From Pseudomaricurvus alkylphenolicus (lineage in GTDB: Bacteria; Pseudomonadota; Gammaproteobacteria; Pseudomonadales; Cellvibrionaceae): a stretch of DNA of 64,000 nt. Both the position numbers and the translations under genes were made by a program. Numbering within the stretch: position 1 is the first letter of the stretch; each line of letters begins with the position of its first letter. This document shows positions 33,540 to 42,162 of this stretch, piece after piece. Where the stretch lies: the NCBI RefSeq assembly GCF_011683955.1, contig NZ_JAAQPI010000014.1, positions 1 through 64,000 on the forward strand. Reading direction: 5' to 3'. The notes below the pieces were generated by a model that saw only the letters and a list, made by a program, of their open reading frames with translations, was not told the origin of the DNA and ran no database searches.

Positions 33540-35933
33540 ATGAAAACAAGCCGACGCTACCCAACGAAGCATTTTCCCTTATCGATGTTAACCCTGTCGC
33601 TAATGCTCGCCAATCACAGTCATGTCGTCGCCGAGGATGAGCTCTTTTCGCTTGAGGAAATAGTGGTTACCGCACAACGCAAGGAAGAAGGTCTGCAAGA
33701 CGCCGCCATTGCCATCGATGTGGCAACGGGAGAAGACTTGGTGGAGGCAGGCATCACGGACATGGCTCGGCTCGAGGAATTATCTCCGGGACTGACTATC
33801 CAGCCGACCAGCAACGGTAATCTGATCTTTATCCGGGGCGTGGGCAATTTCACTGTGACAGCCAACAGCGATCCTGCTTCGGCCTTTAACTACGATGGCG
33901 TCTATGTTGCGCGACCCACTTCCTCCACTGGGGTCTTCTACGATCTTGACCGGGTGGAAATTCTGAAGGGCCCCCAGGGTACTCTTTACGGGAGGAATGC
34001 CACGGGTGGCGCGATTAACGTGATACCTACTCGCCCGCAACTGGGAGAGACCGGTGGCTATCTGACAGCCAGCGTGGGTACACTCGATGGCGTGGACGCT
34101 GATGCAGTAACCGTCGAGGGTGCGGTCAATGTCTCCCTCAATGACGCCAATGCGGTGCGATTGTCAGGCAGTTATGTTGACCAGGACCCGACCTTTGAGG
34201 ACGGTACCAACGACAATGAGACACAAGCTCTGCGCATGCAGTGGTTGTCCGAAGTGTCCCCGGACTTGACGGTAAGGGTATCCGGTGACTATGCACGTAA
34301 AGATGATGTGGGTACCAGCGTGACTTACTTGGGGCGATACGCCTTTAACCCCTATCTTGATCAATATGCTTATATTCCCTCTGGTTTATCAGAGTCTGAA
34401 GGGCTTTATTCGGACCAGGCGCAAGCGTTCCGTCAGCAGCAACTCGCGGGACCTTCAGGGCGTTTGGGAGACACCCTTGATCACTTTCCTTTTCAGGACA
34501 ATCAGTATTACGGTTTGCATGCTGAAATTGAATACGAAACCGATCTGGGTACAGTAACGCTGCAGCCCGCCTGGCGAAAGTCTGAGCTGGATTATCTGTC
34601 TTCGGCGGCGGCGTTCCTTTATCGCCAGAAACAAAGCGATGAACAATTCAGCTTCGAAGCCCGAATTGCCGGTACTCGCGGCATTGTAGATTATATTGTC
34701 GGTGCTTATTACTACGAAGACTCCACGGAACTGGATACTTCCTTGACGCTGTCAGCGGTAACTTCCTTTTTGGATACCGACTACAGCACAGAATCCTATG
34801 CGACTTTCGCGCGCCTGACGGCCAATATCACGGAGGACTTCCGCCTGGTAGCCGCCGTTCGATATACGGAAGACAACAAAGAAACCGACGACAATGTGGT
34901 AGGCGGATCAATCATCTGTACCACATTAACGCTTGGTATTCCGTGTTTCGATGCACCGTTGTTCCCGCTGGTGGACTCGCCTGATGATATACCCTTTCCG
35001 TTTCCGGCAACCGGCATGCCGCCGGTGCCAGTTGGTGAGAGAGCCATCGCCATACGCAATGAAACCCACATCGACGATGACCTCAGTAACGATAAGGTAA
35101 CCTATCGCCTCGGTGTTGAATACAATCTGGCCGAACAGTCACTGTTGTACGCCAGTGTTGAAACCGGTTATCGCTCGGGTGGATTTAACAGCGGTGCCAT
35201 CGGGTTTGAATCATTTGATCCGGAATACATCACGGCTTTTACCCTGGGCTCCAAGAACCGCTTGTACGATGATCGTCTGCAGTTGAATCTGGAGGCGTTC
35301 TACTGGGAATACGAGGACCAGCAGGTTTCCCACGTTGGTCTTGATGCCGCCGGTCGCACCACTAACATTACCGAGAATATTGGCAAGTCGGAGATTCGCG
35401 GGATAGAGATTGAAACCAAGTTTCTGCTCACGCCAGATACCCTGCTCAGCGCAGATGTTCACTACCTGGACGCGGAGAACACCGCCTTCGAATATCAGAA
35501 CCCGGACGTCGGGCTGCCACCCAACGTAGGGTGTGATATGTCACTGGCAGAGGGCGGAGGCTTTTGGGACATCGACTGTACAGGAAAACCGGCTTTCAAC
35601 TCACCCAAGTGGACGGTTAACCTGGGCGTTGAGCAAAGCTTTACCGTATTCAAGGATTTTGAACTCACAGCCAGCCTTGATTCTCAATACAAGAGCGGCA
35701 GCTATTCGGGCTTCAACTACTTGAAAGAGCAGTATCGGGAGTCATTCTGGTTAACCAATGCCAGTCTGAAACTGACCAACGCTGATGAAAGCTGGTCAGT
35801 CTCCGCCTATGTCCGCAATATTGAAGGGGACAGAACGCCTAACTACATCTCTGCCACTCCTGTGCTAAATTACTTGGTTAGTGGTGTGAGTTTACCCAGG
35901 AACTACGGCCTCAGATTTTTCTACCAGTTCTAG
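33540..35933 (+). CDS. TonB-dependent outer-membrane receptor (divergent from IorAB-type genes)
   Basis: This receptor of about 797 residues has two tandem ATGs (33537, 33540), the second better spaced from GGAG. A signal peptide (MLTLSLMLANHSHVVA) is followed by the TonB-box-like LEEIVVTAQRKEE. The canonical plug segment VEILKGPQGTLYGRNATGGAINVI and a large barrel ending FFYQF follow. It is divergent from the IorAB-type oxidoreductase and followed by an alpha/beta hydrolase. It may import that enzyme's substrate; this is inference. Confidence 0.9.
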   Translation: MKTSRRYPTKHFPLSMLTLSLMLANHSHVVAEDELFSLEEIVVTAQRKEEGLQDAAIAIDVATGEDLVEAGITDMARLEELSPGLTIQPTSNGNLIFIRGVGNFTVTANSDPASAFNYDGVYVARPTSSTGVFYDLDRVEILKGPQGTLYGRNATGGAINVIPTRPQLGETGGYLTASVGTLDGVDADAVTVEGAVNVSLNDANAVRLSGSYVDQDPTFEDGTNDNETQALRMQWLSEVSPDLTVRVSGDYARKDDVGTSVTYLGRYAFNPYLDQYAYIPSGLSESEGLYSDQAQAFRQQQLAGPSGRLGDTLDHFPFQDNQYYGLHAEIEYETDLGTVTLQPAWRKSELDYLSSAAAFLYRQKQSDEQFSFEARIAGTRGIVDYIVGAYYYEDSTELDTSLTLSAVTSFLDTDYSTESYATFARLTANITEDFRLVAAVRYTEDNKETDDNVVGGSIICTTLTLGIPCFDAPLFPLVDSPDDIPFPFPATGMPPVPVGERAIAIRNETHIDDDLSNDKVTYRLGVEYNLAEQSLLYASVETGYRSGGFNSGAIGFESFDPEYITAFTLGSKNRLYDDRLQLNLEAFYWEYEDQQVSHVGLDAAGRTTNITENIGKSEIRGIEIETKFLLTPDTLLSADVHYLDAENTAFEYQNPDVGLPPNVGCDMSLAEGGGFWDIDCTGKPAFNSPKWTVNLGVEQSFTVFKDFELTASLDSQYKSGSYSGFNYLKEQYRESFWLTNASLKLTNADESWSVSAYVRNIEGDRTPNYISATPVLNYLVSGVSLPRNYGLRFFYQF

Positions 35934-35957
35934 CCGAGGCGGAAAGCAGCCACACGG

Positions 35958-35986
35958 ACGATGGCGGCGCTTGGCGCCGCCATCGT
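35958..35986. repeat. Perfect 13-bp hairpin between receptor and alpha/beta hydrolase
   Basis: ACGATGGCGGCGC (35958-35970) and GCGCCGCCATCGT (35974-35986) flank a TTG loop. It begins 25 bases after the receptor stop. There is no T-run, so it may be a stabilising 3' hairpin or a Rho-linked attenuator. It argues that the downstream gene starts at 36012 and not at the upstream in-frame ATG (35961) inside the hairpin. Confidence 0.6.
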
Positions 35987-36011
35987 GGTTAAACCCGAAA
36001 AAGCGAGTGTT

Positions 36012-36878
36012 ATGAAAAGCAGCCAAATTAAAGCCAATCTCTTTTCCTGTCTGTCGGGGCGCTGGGCAGTGGCGCAGGACCATGCCATCCCTGGCGCGCC
36101 TTTGATCGTCGCCATCCATGGCGGCTCCTATACATCGGAGTATTTTGATGTGCGGGGCTATTCCCTTTTTGATCGCGCCAGCGCACTGGGGTTGCCAATC
36201 ATTGGTCCCGACCGCCCGGGCTACGGCATGAGCATCAAACTCGAAGACGCCAGGTCTGACATTCAAGGGCAGGCCGCCTATTTGCTCAAGGCGCTGGAGC
36301 AAGCCTGGCAGCTATACGGCAATGATTGCCCCGGCATGGTGATCATCGCGCATTCCATCGGCGCGGCGATAGCGCTCACCATTGCCGCCGACAACCGGAC
36401 CCTGCCCCTGTTGGGCGTGGCCGTATCGGGTGTGGGGCTGAGAACACCGGCACACTTTGTTGAGGCCTGGGAAAATCTGCCCGGCACCTCGGTGGTGGAA
36501 ATGTCGGCGGAACTCAAGGACGACGTGATGTTTGGTCCCTGCGGCAGCTTTACCAGTGATATGCCAATGGCCAGCCATCGTGCCGATTCGACCGCGCTGC
36601 GAGCGGAATTGCTGGACATCGTCGGCGGATGGTCAGGCAGGGCCAGAGAGGTGCTCGGCAAAATATCAGTGCCGGTGCACTATCGACAGGCGGACGCTGA
36701 TAAGCTCTGGATCGTTGATCAGAATGAGGTAACGCAATTTGCCCAGGCACTGACCAGCGCCCCCCGGGTCGATGCGCAACTGGTCGACAATACCGGTCAT
36801 TGCATGGACTTTCACCGTGTCGGTGCCGCGCTGCAGGTTCAGCAATTGGGCTTTGCGCTTCAGTGTGCCATTGCCTAA
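36012..36878 (+). CDS. Alpha/beta-hydrolase fold protein
   Basis: This 288-residue hydrolase starts MKSSQIKANL. The oxyanion-hole region is IVAIHGGSY. The nucleophile elbow IIAHSIGAAIAL carries the catalytic serine, and the late NTGHCMDFH supplies the histidine. There is no signal peptide, so it is cytoplasmic. It lies between a TonB receptor and a Tat-exported amidohydrolase on the same strand. Family members include esterases, lactonases and C-C hydrolases of meta-cleavage pathways (MhpC/BphD), any of which would fit the aromatic context. The specific reaction cannot be read from sequence. Confidence 0.8.
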   Translation: MKSSQIKANLFSCLSGRWAVAQDHAIPGAPLIVAIHGGSYTSEYFDVRGYSLFDRASALGLPIIGPDRPGYGMSIKLEDARSDIQGQAAYLLKALEQAWQLYGNDCPGMVIIAHSIGAAIALTIAADNRTLPLLGVAVSGVGLRTPAHFVEAWENLPGTSVVEMSAELKDDVMFGPCGSFTSDMPMASHRADSTALRAELLDIVGGWSGRAREVLGKISVPVHYRQADADKLWIVDQNEVTQFAQALTSAPRVDAQLVDNTGHCMDFHRVGAALQVQQLGFALQCAIA

Positions 36879-36943
36879 GCGCATCTGATTCTTCTCTTTA
36901 ATCATTTTTCGGTTCCCCGTAGAGACTCGTGGAGTAGATAGCT

Positions 36944-38050
36944 ATGTCTGGAATAAAGCGACGTGACTTCGTCGGCGGTGCCGCTGCCGCAGCATTGCTG
37001 GCAACGGGGTACGGCACGCGAGCAAATCAGGCAGCCGTAAAGGTACGCACCATTGCTACAGAAGAAGCCTATGCTCCCCAGGCCTATTTTGAAGAATTCC
37101 TGAAGAAGGCCAAACGCGACGACACTATGGTCACGCGCTATCTGAAGATGTATTACGAGAAGCCACAAGTCGTCAAGCAGCTCAGCAATATTGAGGTTCG
37201 CTTGGCCGATATGGATCAACACGGTATCGATATGCAACTGTTGGGCATGACGGCACCTGGCGTCCAGGTATTTGATGCTGATCTTGGCACAGATCTGGCC
37301 GCGCAGACCAACGACGAAATCTCCGCAATCATGCGTCGCTATCCGGGCCGGTTTGCCGGTCTGGCGGCCGTGGCACCGCAGTCTCCGCAAAGGGCGGCGC
37401 TGGAAATTGAACGGGCGATGGGTCAGCTTGGGTTCAGCGGGATTATTATCAATTCGCACACCAACGGAGAGTTTCTCGACCACCCCAAATTCGAGCCGAT
37501 ACTGCAGGCGGCCACCCAACACCAAGCGCCTGTCTATTTACATCCGACCTTCCCCCCCGACTCCATGATAAACGCTTACAGTGATTACGGAATGATGGGA
37601 GCACTGTGGGGCTTTCAGGCAGAGTGTTCCTTGCACGTCACTCGAATGATTCTCTCAGGTGTGTTTGACCGCTACCCGGGGCTTACCATGGTGTTGGGTC
37701 ATATGGGAGAGGGATTGCCCTATTGGCTGGGTCGAATGGACAATCGTTACCAGAATATTCTGCGTCGCGGGGGGTTGGCACCGCTGGGAATGACCCGTCT
37801 GAAACGTTTGCCGAGTGACTATTTCCGCAGCAATTTTTACGTGACAACCAGTGGCATGAACTGGCTTCCGCCGCTGCAATACTGCCTCGACTTGCTTGGG
37901 CCGGATCGGGTGATGTTTGCTATTGATTACCCTTTTGAACGCACAGCTGATGCGACTGGCTTCTTGAAGGCCGCTCAAGAAAATATCTCAGCACAGGCGT
38001 TTGCCAAGATAGCCCACCGCAATGCCGAGTCGCTATTCAAGCTCGGTTAG
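36944..38050 (+). CDS. Tat-exported amidohydrolase-2, dihydroxybenzoate/gamma-resorcylate decarboxylase-like
   Basis: This 368-residue protein has a twin-arginine leader (IKRRDFVGGAAAAALLATG), followed by a TIM barrel resembling the non-oxidative hydroxybenzoate decarboxylases. The first-strand motif is TEEAYAP (Glu40, Ala42), the fungal 2,3-dihydroxybenzoate decarboxylase pattern EEA and not the EEH of gamma-resorcylate decarboxylase. The remaining ligands are visible in YLHPTFPP, VLGHMGEGLP and FAIDYPFE. GGAG precedes the ATG. Export is unusual because characterised relatives are cytoplasmic. It may decarboxylate or hydrolyse a phenolic acid or ester in the periplasm. It sits between an alpha/beta hydrolase and an MDR oxidoreductase. 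Confidence 0.82.
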   Translation: MSGIKRRDFVGGAAAAALLATGYGTRANQAAVKVRTIATEEAYAPQAYFEEFLKKAKRDDTMVTRYLKMYYEKPQVVKQLSNIEVRLADMDQHGIDMQLLGMTAPGVQVFDADLGTDLAAQTNDEISAIMRRYPGRFAGLAAVAPQSPQRAALEIERAMGQLGFSGIIINSHTNGEFLDHPKFEPILQAATQHQAPVYLHPTFPPDSMINAYSDYGMMGALWGFQAECSLHVTRMILSGVFDRYPGLTMVLGHMGEGLPYWLGRMDNRYQNILRRGGLAPLGMTRLKRLPSDYFRSNFYVTTSGMNWLPPLQYCLDLLGPDRVMFAIDYPFERTADATGFLKAAQENISAQAFAKIAHRNAESLFKLG

Positions 38051-38115
38051 AGCGGTGATTGCTGTAGAGGATTTCCGGATCACCTGTCGTATCAATACCA
38101 GAGTCAGAGTTTGTT

Positions 38116-39075
38116 ATGTCCGTGATGAAAGCTGCAATTGTCAGTGAGTTTTGCCGTCCCCCTGCCCTGGGGGAGTTCGAGATTCCCGAGGCGCGGGAAG
38201 ATGAAGTCATCGTCTCGGTGGAGGCCGCCGCGCTCAGCCAGTTGGTGCGTCTGCAAGCCTCTGGCAAGCATTACTCCAGCGGTCAGCCTCCTTTTGTACC
38301 GGGTGCCGATGGTGTCGGGCGACTGCAAAACGGGCAGCGGGTTTACTTCGCTTTTCCCCGGGCGCCAGTGGGTGCCATGGCAGAGCAGGTGGCTGTCAAA
38401 CGGACGCACATTGTCGAACTGCCGCACAAACTCGACGGCGTGACCGCTGCCGCCATAGCCAATCCGGGTATGTCATCCTGGGCAGCGCTGGTCTCGCAGT
38501 GTCGATTTCGCGCCGATGAGACTGTGCTGATTAATGGCGCCACCGGAGCATCGGGCAAGCTGGCCATAAGTATTGCCCGCCACCTCGGAGCCGCACGAGT
38601 CATCGCTACCGGTCGTAATCCGGATCACCGGGAGGCCATGCTGGCATTGGGGGCCGATGATTATCTGCTAACCACCGACGGTGCACGCTTTGAACAGCAG
38701 CTGAAGGGAGAATTTGAACGCGGCGTGGACGTGGTGTTGGACTACTTGTGGGGAGCGCCGGCCGAAGCCATTCTGCAAGCGGCTACAGGCAAAGGGCCCG
38801 GCAATCCAGAACGTCGTATCCGCTTTGTCAATATCGGTGCCCTGGGCGGTTTGAATATTACTCTACCGGCGGCGGTGGTGCGCAGCAGTCGCCTGGAGAT
38901 TATCGGCAGTGGTCTGGGCAGTGTACACATGGCAGATCTGATCCAGGCCATTGCCGGTGTAATGCAGGCTGTCGATAACGCAGGGCTGAGTATAGATACC
39001 CACGCGGTGAACATTGATCACGTGGAAGAGGCGTGGAGCACGTCGTTCCCTGGCCGGACGGTGTTTACCATTTGA
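38116..39075 (+). CDS. Medium-chain dehydrogenase/reductase, quinone-oxidoreductase-like
   Basis: This 319-residue protein has a GroES-like N-domain and a Rossmann C-domain with the nucleotide-binding motif INGATGASGKLAIS (about residues 140-153). It lacks the catalytic-zinc Cys/His set, so it belongs to the zinc-free quinone oxidoreductase / enoyl reductase branch and probably uses NADPH. It is in line with the Tat amidohydrolase gene, 65 bases away. The ribosome-binding site is weak. Likely work is reduction of a quinone or an activated double bond formed during phenolic degradation, inferred from context. Confidence 0.82.
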   Translation: MSVMKAAIVSEFCRPPALGEFEIPEAREDEVIVSVEAAALSQLVRLQASGKHYSSGQPPFVPGADGVGRLQNGQRVYFAFPRAPVGAMAEQVAVKRTHIVELPHKLDGVTAAAIANPGMSSWAALVSQCRFRADETVLINGATGASGKLAISIARHLGAARVIATGRNPDHREAMLALGADDYLLTTDGARFEQQLKGEFERGVDVVLDYLWGAPAEAILQAATGKGPGNPERRIRFVNIGALGGLNITLPAAVVRSSRLEIIGSGLGSVHMADLIQAIAGVMQAVDNAGLSIDTHAVNIDHVEEAWSTSFPGRTVFTI

Positions 39076-39112
39076 GATCCGACAATCGCCAGCGCAACAA
39101 TGGTGTTCCCTT

Positions 39113-39964
39113 TCAGTAAATTTCCGGAGAAAATCTGTGGCGAGCACATGCTCGTTCCTCCAGCACTGCACCATAGCTGTCAAAGTAGCAAAGCTGGCTG
39201 TATGTGCTGATAATACTCGCGATAGCGCCTTCGCTTTTCAACTGTAGTAAATGGCTGTTGAATTCCTCCGCCATGGCACTGGTTTTTGCCCCGAGGGAAA
39301 CCCGGGAAAACACGGGCAGAATGGTAAACGCGGGCAGGCTCTTCAAAATACTGATGTGATGCGCCACAAAAAGCTCTGCTGCAGCCGGCAAGAGCATATC
39401 CGGATGGCCTGCGACAACGTCAATGCGGCGGCTCATTAGAGCCTTGATGGCGTACAGCATTTTATTGTATTGGTAAAGGCGGCTGAAATTGCGAAACAAG
39501 GGTGAAGTACGGACAGTGGGAGAGTGTCGCAGGATACCGATACGCTTGCTGTTGGGATGTTCGATTTCGGCCAGGGCCGTGGGCTCACTGCGCAGTGTTA
39601 TCAGTATGTCGTTGCTGCGGTAGAAAGGGGTTTCGCCAATCAGTAAGTAAGCGGTATCCGACCGCTGCGGTTTGTCGACGGTTGACAGGTAAACCGACGC
39701 GTCGATCCGCCCTGCGGTGATGCCGTCATTGAGACGCTTTAACGGCATTGGTCGAAAGGAATAGCGGTGCCCCATGCGCTGCAACACCGCTTTGAAAATG
39801 TCCACATGAATGCCCCGATACTTCCCCCTTTCAAGGTAGGCCCAGGGGCGGCTTTCGTACACGCCAACAACCAGTGGCGTTTGAGCCGGGCTGGCGAAGG
39901 AGCCCTGGCAGGACAGTAGCAGCAATCCCGCCATAGCTCGCCGCATTCCCGATCGCAGTCTCAT
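39113..39964 (-). CDS. Periplasmic solute-binding protein, amino-acid-type (SBP_bac_3-like)
   Basis: This 283-residue protein has an N-terminal signal (MAGLLLLSCQGSFASPA). A type II binding-protein fold follows: LVVGVYESRPWAYLERGKYRGIHVDIFKAVLQRMG, the opening beta-alpha unit, and later GILRHSPTVRTSPLF and SRRIDVVAGHPDML. Stand-alone members without an ABC permease often act as sensors or have lost transport function, and no permease or ATPase gene is nearby. The ATG at 39964 was chosen because the signal peptide starts there. It is encoded 23 bases after a SnoaL-like gene, probably one transcript. Confidence 0.78.
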   Translation of the reverse strand: MRLRSGMRRAMAGLLLLSCQGSFASPAQTPLVVGVYESRPWAYLERGKYRGIHVDIFKAVLQRMGHRYSFRPMPLKRLNDGITAGRIDASVYLSTVDKPQRSDTAYLLIGETPFYRSNDILITLRSEPTALAEIEHPNSKRIGILRHSPTVRTSPLFRNFSRLYQYNKMLYAIKALMSRRIDVVAGHPDMLLPAAAELFVAHHISILKSLPAFTILPVFSRVSLGAKTSAMAEEFNSHLLQLKSEGAIASIISTYSQLCYFDSYGAVLEERACARHRFSPEIY

Positions 39965-39987
39965 GGTTCGGGCCGGGCTGCCAGCGC

Positions 39988-40608
39988 CTAGTCCAGATTG
40001 TTGATCCAGTGGCGACATTGGGCATGTAATTGTGCTTCCTCCTCACTGTATGCGGTGATCAGTTGGGGATCGCACGTCACCCCTCTGACGGCGAACCACC
40101 AGTAGAGGTATTTCGCCTGCGGGGGAAAGTCTTTAACGACCTCGTCGTTCCAGGGCAGAGTCGCGCCAGGCGCAGGAGTGTTGGGGTTTATCACGTCTTT
40201 GTCATAAACAGCGGTTCTGTTGACGATTCTCCAGACATTATTGCGTTTTTCCACACGGTCGAAGAATCTGAAGTGCCCTTCAAAATCAAACCACACCCCT
40301 TCAAAATGGTCTCGAATCAGCAACACGGCGTTGCAACGGCTGAATCCCCGTGCGCCATTGGTTTCGATCCAGTTGTTGCAGATCAGGTGCTTCATGTGCA
40401 TGCCCAGAGGACGATTTTCCGCCATTTCCTTCGAGCGTGATAAGAAAGTTTCGGCGGGAGCCTGAATCCAGGATATACGAATGTCGGCGCCGTCGTGGAA
40501 GCACTCTGACAGCGCCTCCCAGTCATCGCTGTCGCGGGCCAGCGCCCAGCGGAACACCAGCTCCTCGATAAGGCGCCTGTCTTGCAGTTGTTGGTCCGGG
40601 TAATCCAT
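39988..40608 (-). CDS. SnoaL/NTF2-like protein
   Basis: This 206-residue protein opens with the helix DRRLIEELVFRWALARDSDDWEALSECFHDGADI, typical of SnoaL_4 domains and also reminiscent of ring-hydroxylating dioxygenase beta subunits. The beta sheet includes GFSRCNAVLLIRDHFEGVWFDFEGHFRFFDRVEKRNNVWRIVNRTAVYDKD, split here by name only. The C-terminal 60 residues are extra. It is the first gene of a reverse pair with the binding protein and is divergent from the MFS gene. It may be an isomerase or dehydratase acting on a phenolic intermediate, or a partner subunit. No catalytic residue is diagnostic. Confidence 0.7.
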   Translation of the reverse strand: MDYPDQQLQDRRLIEELVFRWALARDSDDWEALSECFHDGADIRISWIQAPAETFLSRSKEMAENRPLGMHMKHLICNNWIETNGARGFSRCNAVLLIRDHFEGVWFDFEGHFRFFDRVEKRNNVWRIVNRTAVYDKDVINPNTPAPGATLPWNDEVVKDFPPQAKYLYWWFAVRGVTCDPQLITAYSEEEAQLHAQCRHWINNLD

Positions 40609-40841
40609 AGTGAGACTCCATTGATGGTCTGATAGTGAAATGATAGGAATCCGCGGCGTTGTTCAGCAGATGACAAAATGCCGTCATTGATAGTGGTTTG
40701 TTATCTGCGCAGTGGTGATCAATATTGGTTATCTCGGAGAACGTTTTCGGATCTATTGGAATCGATGGCTGTCGCATAGGATCTACAGGGTCACCTATTA
40801 AGATTTAGACAGAAACATTGAAGGGGAGTGCTGAAACACCA

Positions 40842-42071
40842 ATGGTTACCGCTACTGCTGATATGAGGGTACAAAACGAGCTACAAACCCACTCCGTGCC
40901 GCTGTTTGCCACGTTTGTAGGTCTGCTTTTTTCGGTGGGAACCCTGGTGGTGTACTCATTCGGTGTCTTTTTTCAGCCTCTGCAGTCGGAATTCGGTTGG
41001 GCCAGAAGTGAAATTGCGGGTGCTCTGTCAATCTCCCAATTGGGATTGGTAGTGGCCGGCCCAATTCACGGTCTGCTTATCGATCGCTTTGGTGCGCGCC
41101 TGCTGTTGCCACTATCCATACTGGGTTTGGGGATAACCATGGCGTCTCTCTACTGGTTGAGCGGATCCATCTATCACCTCTATGGCTGTTTCCTGCTGAT
41201 GACGATGCTGGGGGCAACGGCTTCGCCATTGGGCTATTCAAGAATTATCGTGGATCGCTTTGATCGCCATCGTGGCTTGGCGCTGGGGATTGCACTTTCG
41301 GCGGTGGGTGTTGGCGCAATGCTGTTTCCGCTCTCCGTCCAGTATCTGATCGACACTCTCGGCTGGCGCAGTGCGTATCTGGCGATTGGCATCGCAGGGC
41401 TGGTTCCGCTGTTGTTCTGCCCGCTTATGTTCCGACCCGCAAATGACGCGCACGACAGTTGCTCAACGTCCGTGCAAGCGAAGCCTGCAGGCCCGACTGT
41501 ACCGGCAGGCAAGCGAACTTTCGCTCTGCTGGGTCTTATTTTCACGGCAATGGGTACGATCACCGTCGGTGTATACGCGCATTTTATTCCCATGTTAACC
41601 GATCGCGGGATGGGGGCGGAACAGGCGGCAATGTTCACCGGTCTGGTCGGTGTGGCGGTTATTGTCAGCCGCGGCTTTATCGGATGGGTGGTGGACAATG
41701 TACACGCACCTTTGGTTCTGGCAATTATCGCTGGAGGTATTGCACTCGCGTGTACGCTGATGAACATGCAGCTGGGTCCCCTGGCCATTGCTCTGGTGGC
41801 TGTACTGCTTGGCCTAGGCCTAGGGGCAGAGATGGACCTCTTGTCATTTCTGGTCAGTCGCTACTGGTCTCCACAGTTATTTGGAACCATCTACGGGCCT
41901 CTGTTCGGTATTTTTTCTATTGGCACGGCAGCAGGGCCCTTGTTTATTGGTATGGCTTATGACCATTGGGGCAACTACCAAGTGGCGTTGGTCGGCGCGA
42001 TACTTATCGCCGCGCTGATTGTGATCTTGTGTAGATTACTGCCGCGTTACTCAACCGATGAATCTGCATAG
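40842..42071 (+). CDS. MFS transporter, monocarboxylate/OFA-like
   Basis: This 409-residue integral membrane protein has about twelve hydrophobic segments. The first helix reads FATFVGLLFSVGTLVVYSFGVFF. GPIHGLLIDRFGARL after helix 2 is the MFS loop motif. The arrangement resembles the oxalate:formate / monocarboxylate transporter branch. The ATG at 40842 is taken as start, with a GGGGAG upstream at longer spacing than ideal; a TTG at 40818 is possible. It faces away from the SnoaL gene and precedes a TonB receptor in the same direction, so it may be the inner-membrane half of the same uptake route. The substrate is unknown. Confidence 0.83.
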   Translation: MVTATADMRVQNELQTHSVPLFATFVGLLFSVGTLVVYSFGVFFQPLQSEFGWARSEIAGALSISQLGLVVAGPIHGLLIDRFGARLLLPLSILGLGITMASLYWLSGSIYHLYGCFLLMTMLGATASPLGYSRIIVDRFDRHRGLALGIALSAVGVGAMLFPLSVQYLIDTLGWRSAYLAIGIAGLVPLLFCPLMFRPANDAHDSCSTSVQAKPAGPTVPAGKRTFALLGLIFTAMGTITVGVYAHFIPMLTDRGMGAEQAAMFTGLVGVAVIVSRGFIGWVVDNVHAPLVLAIIAGGIALACTLMNMQLGPLAIALVAVLLGLGLGAEMDLLSFLVSRYWSPQLFGTIYGPLFGIFSIGTAAGPLFIGMAYDHWGNYQVALVGAILIAALIVILCRLLPRYSTDESA

Positions 42072-42162
42072 GAGCGACATAGCGGCGAGGGTGTTGTCGG
42101 CGATGGCTTTTGCATTGACATAATAATCATTAAAGAATCAATAACAGAAGGAGGAATGTGAA

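Noticed and set aside
36944-38050. Apparent loss of the first-strand metal-binding histidine (EEA in place of EEH)
   Set aside because: Fungal 2,3-dihydroxybenzoate decarboxylases also have EEA, so this is a subgroup feature and not a defect.
41813-41824. 12-bp palindrome CCTAGGCCTAGG
   Set aside because: It lies inside the MFS coding sequence in a Gly/Leu-rich helix, and codon choice explains it.
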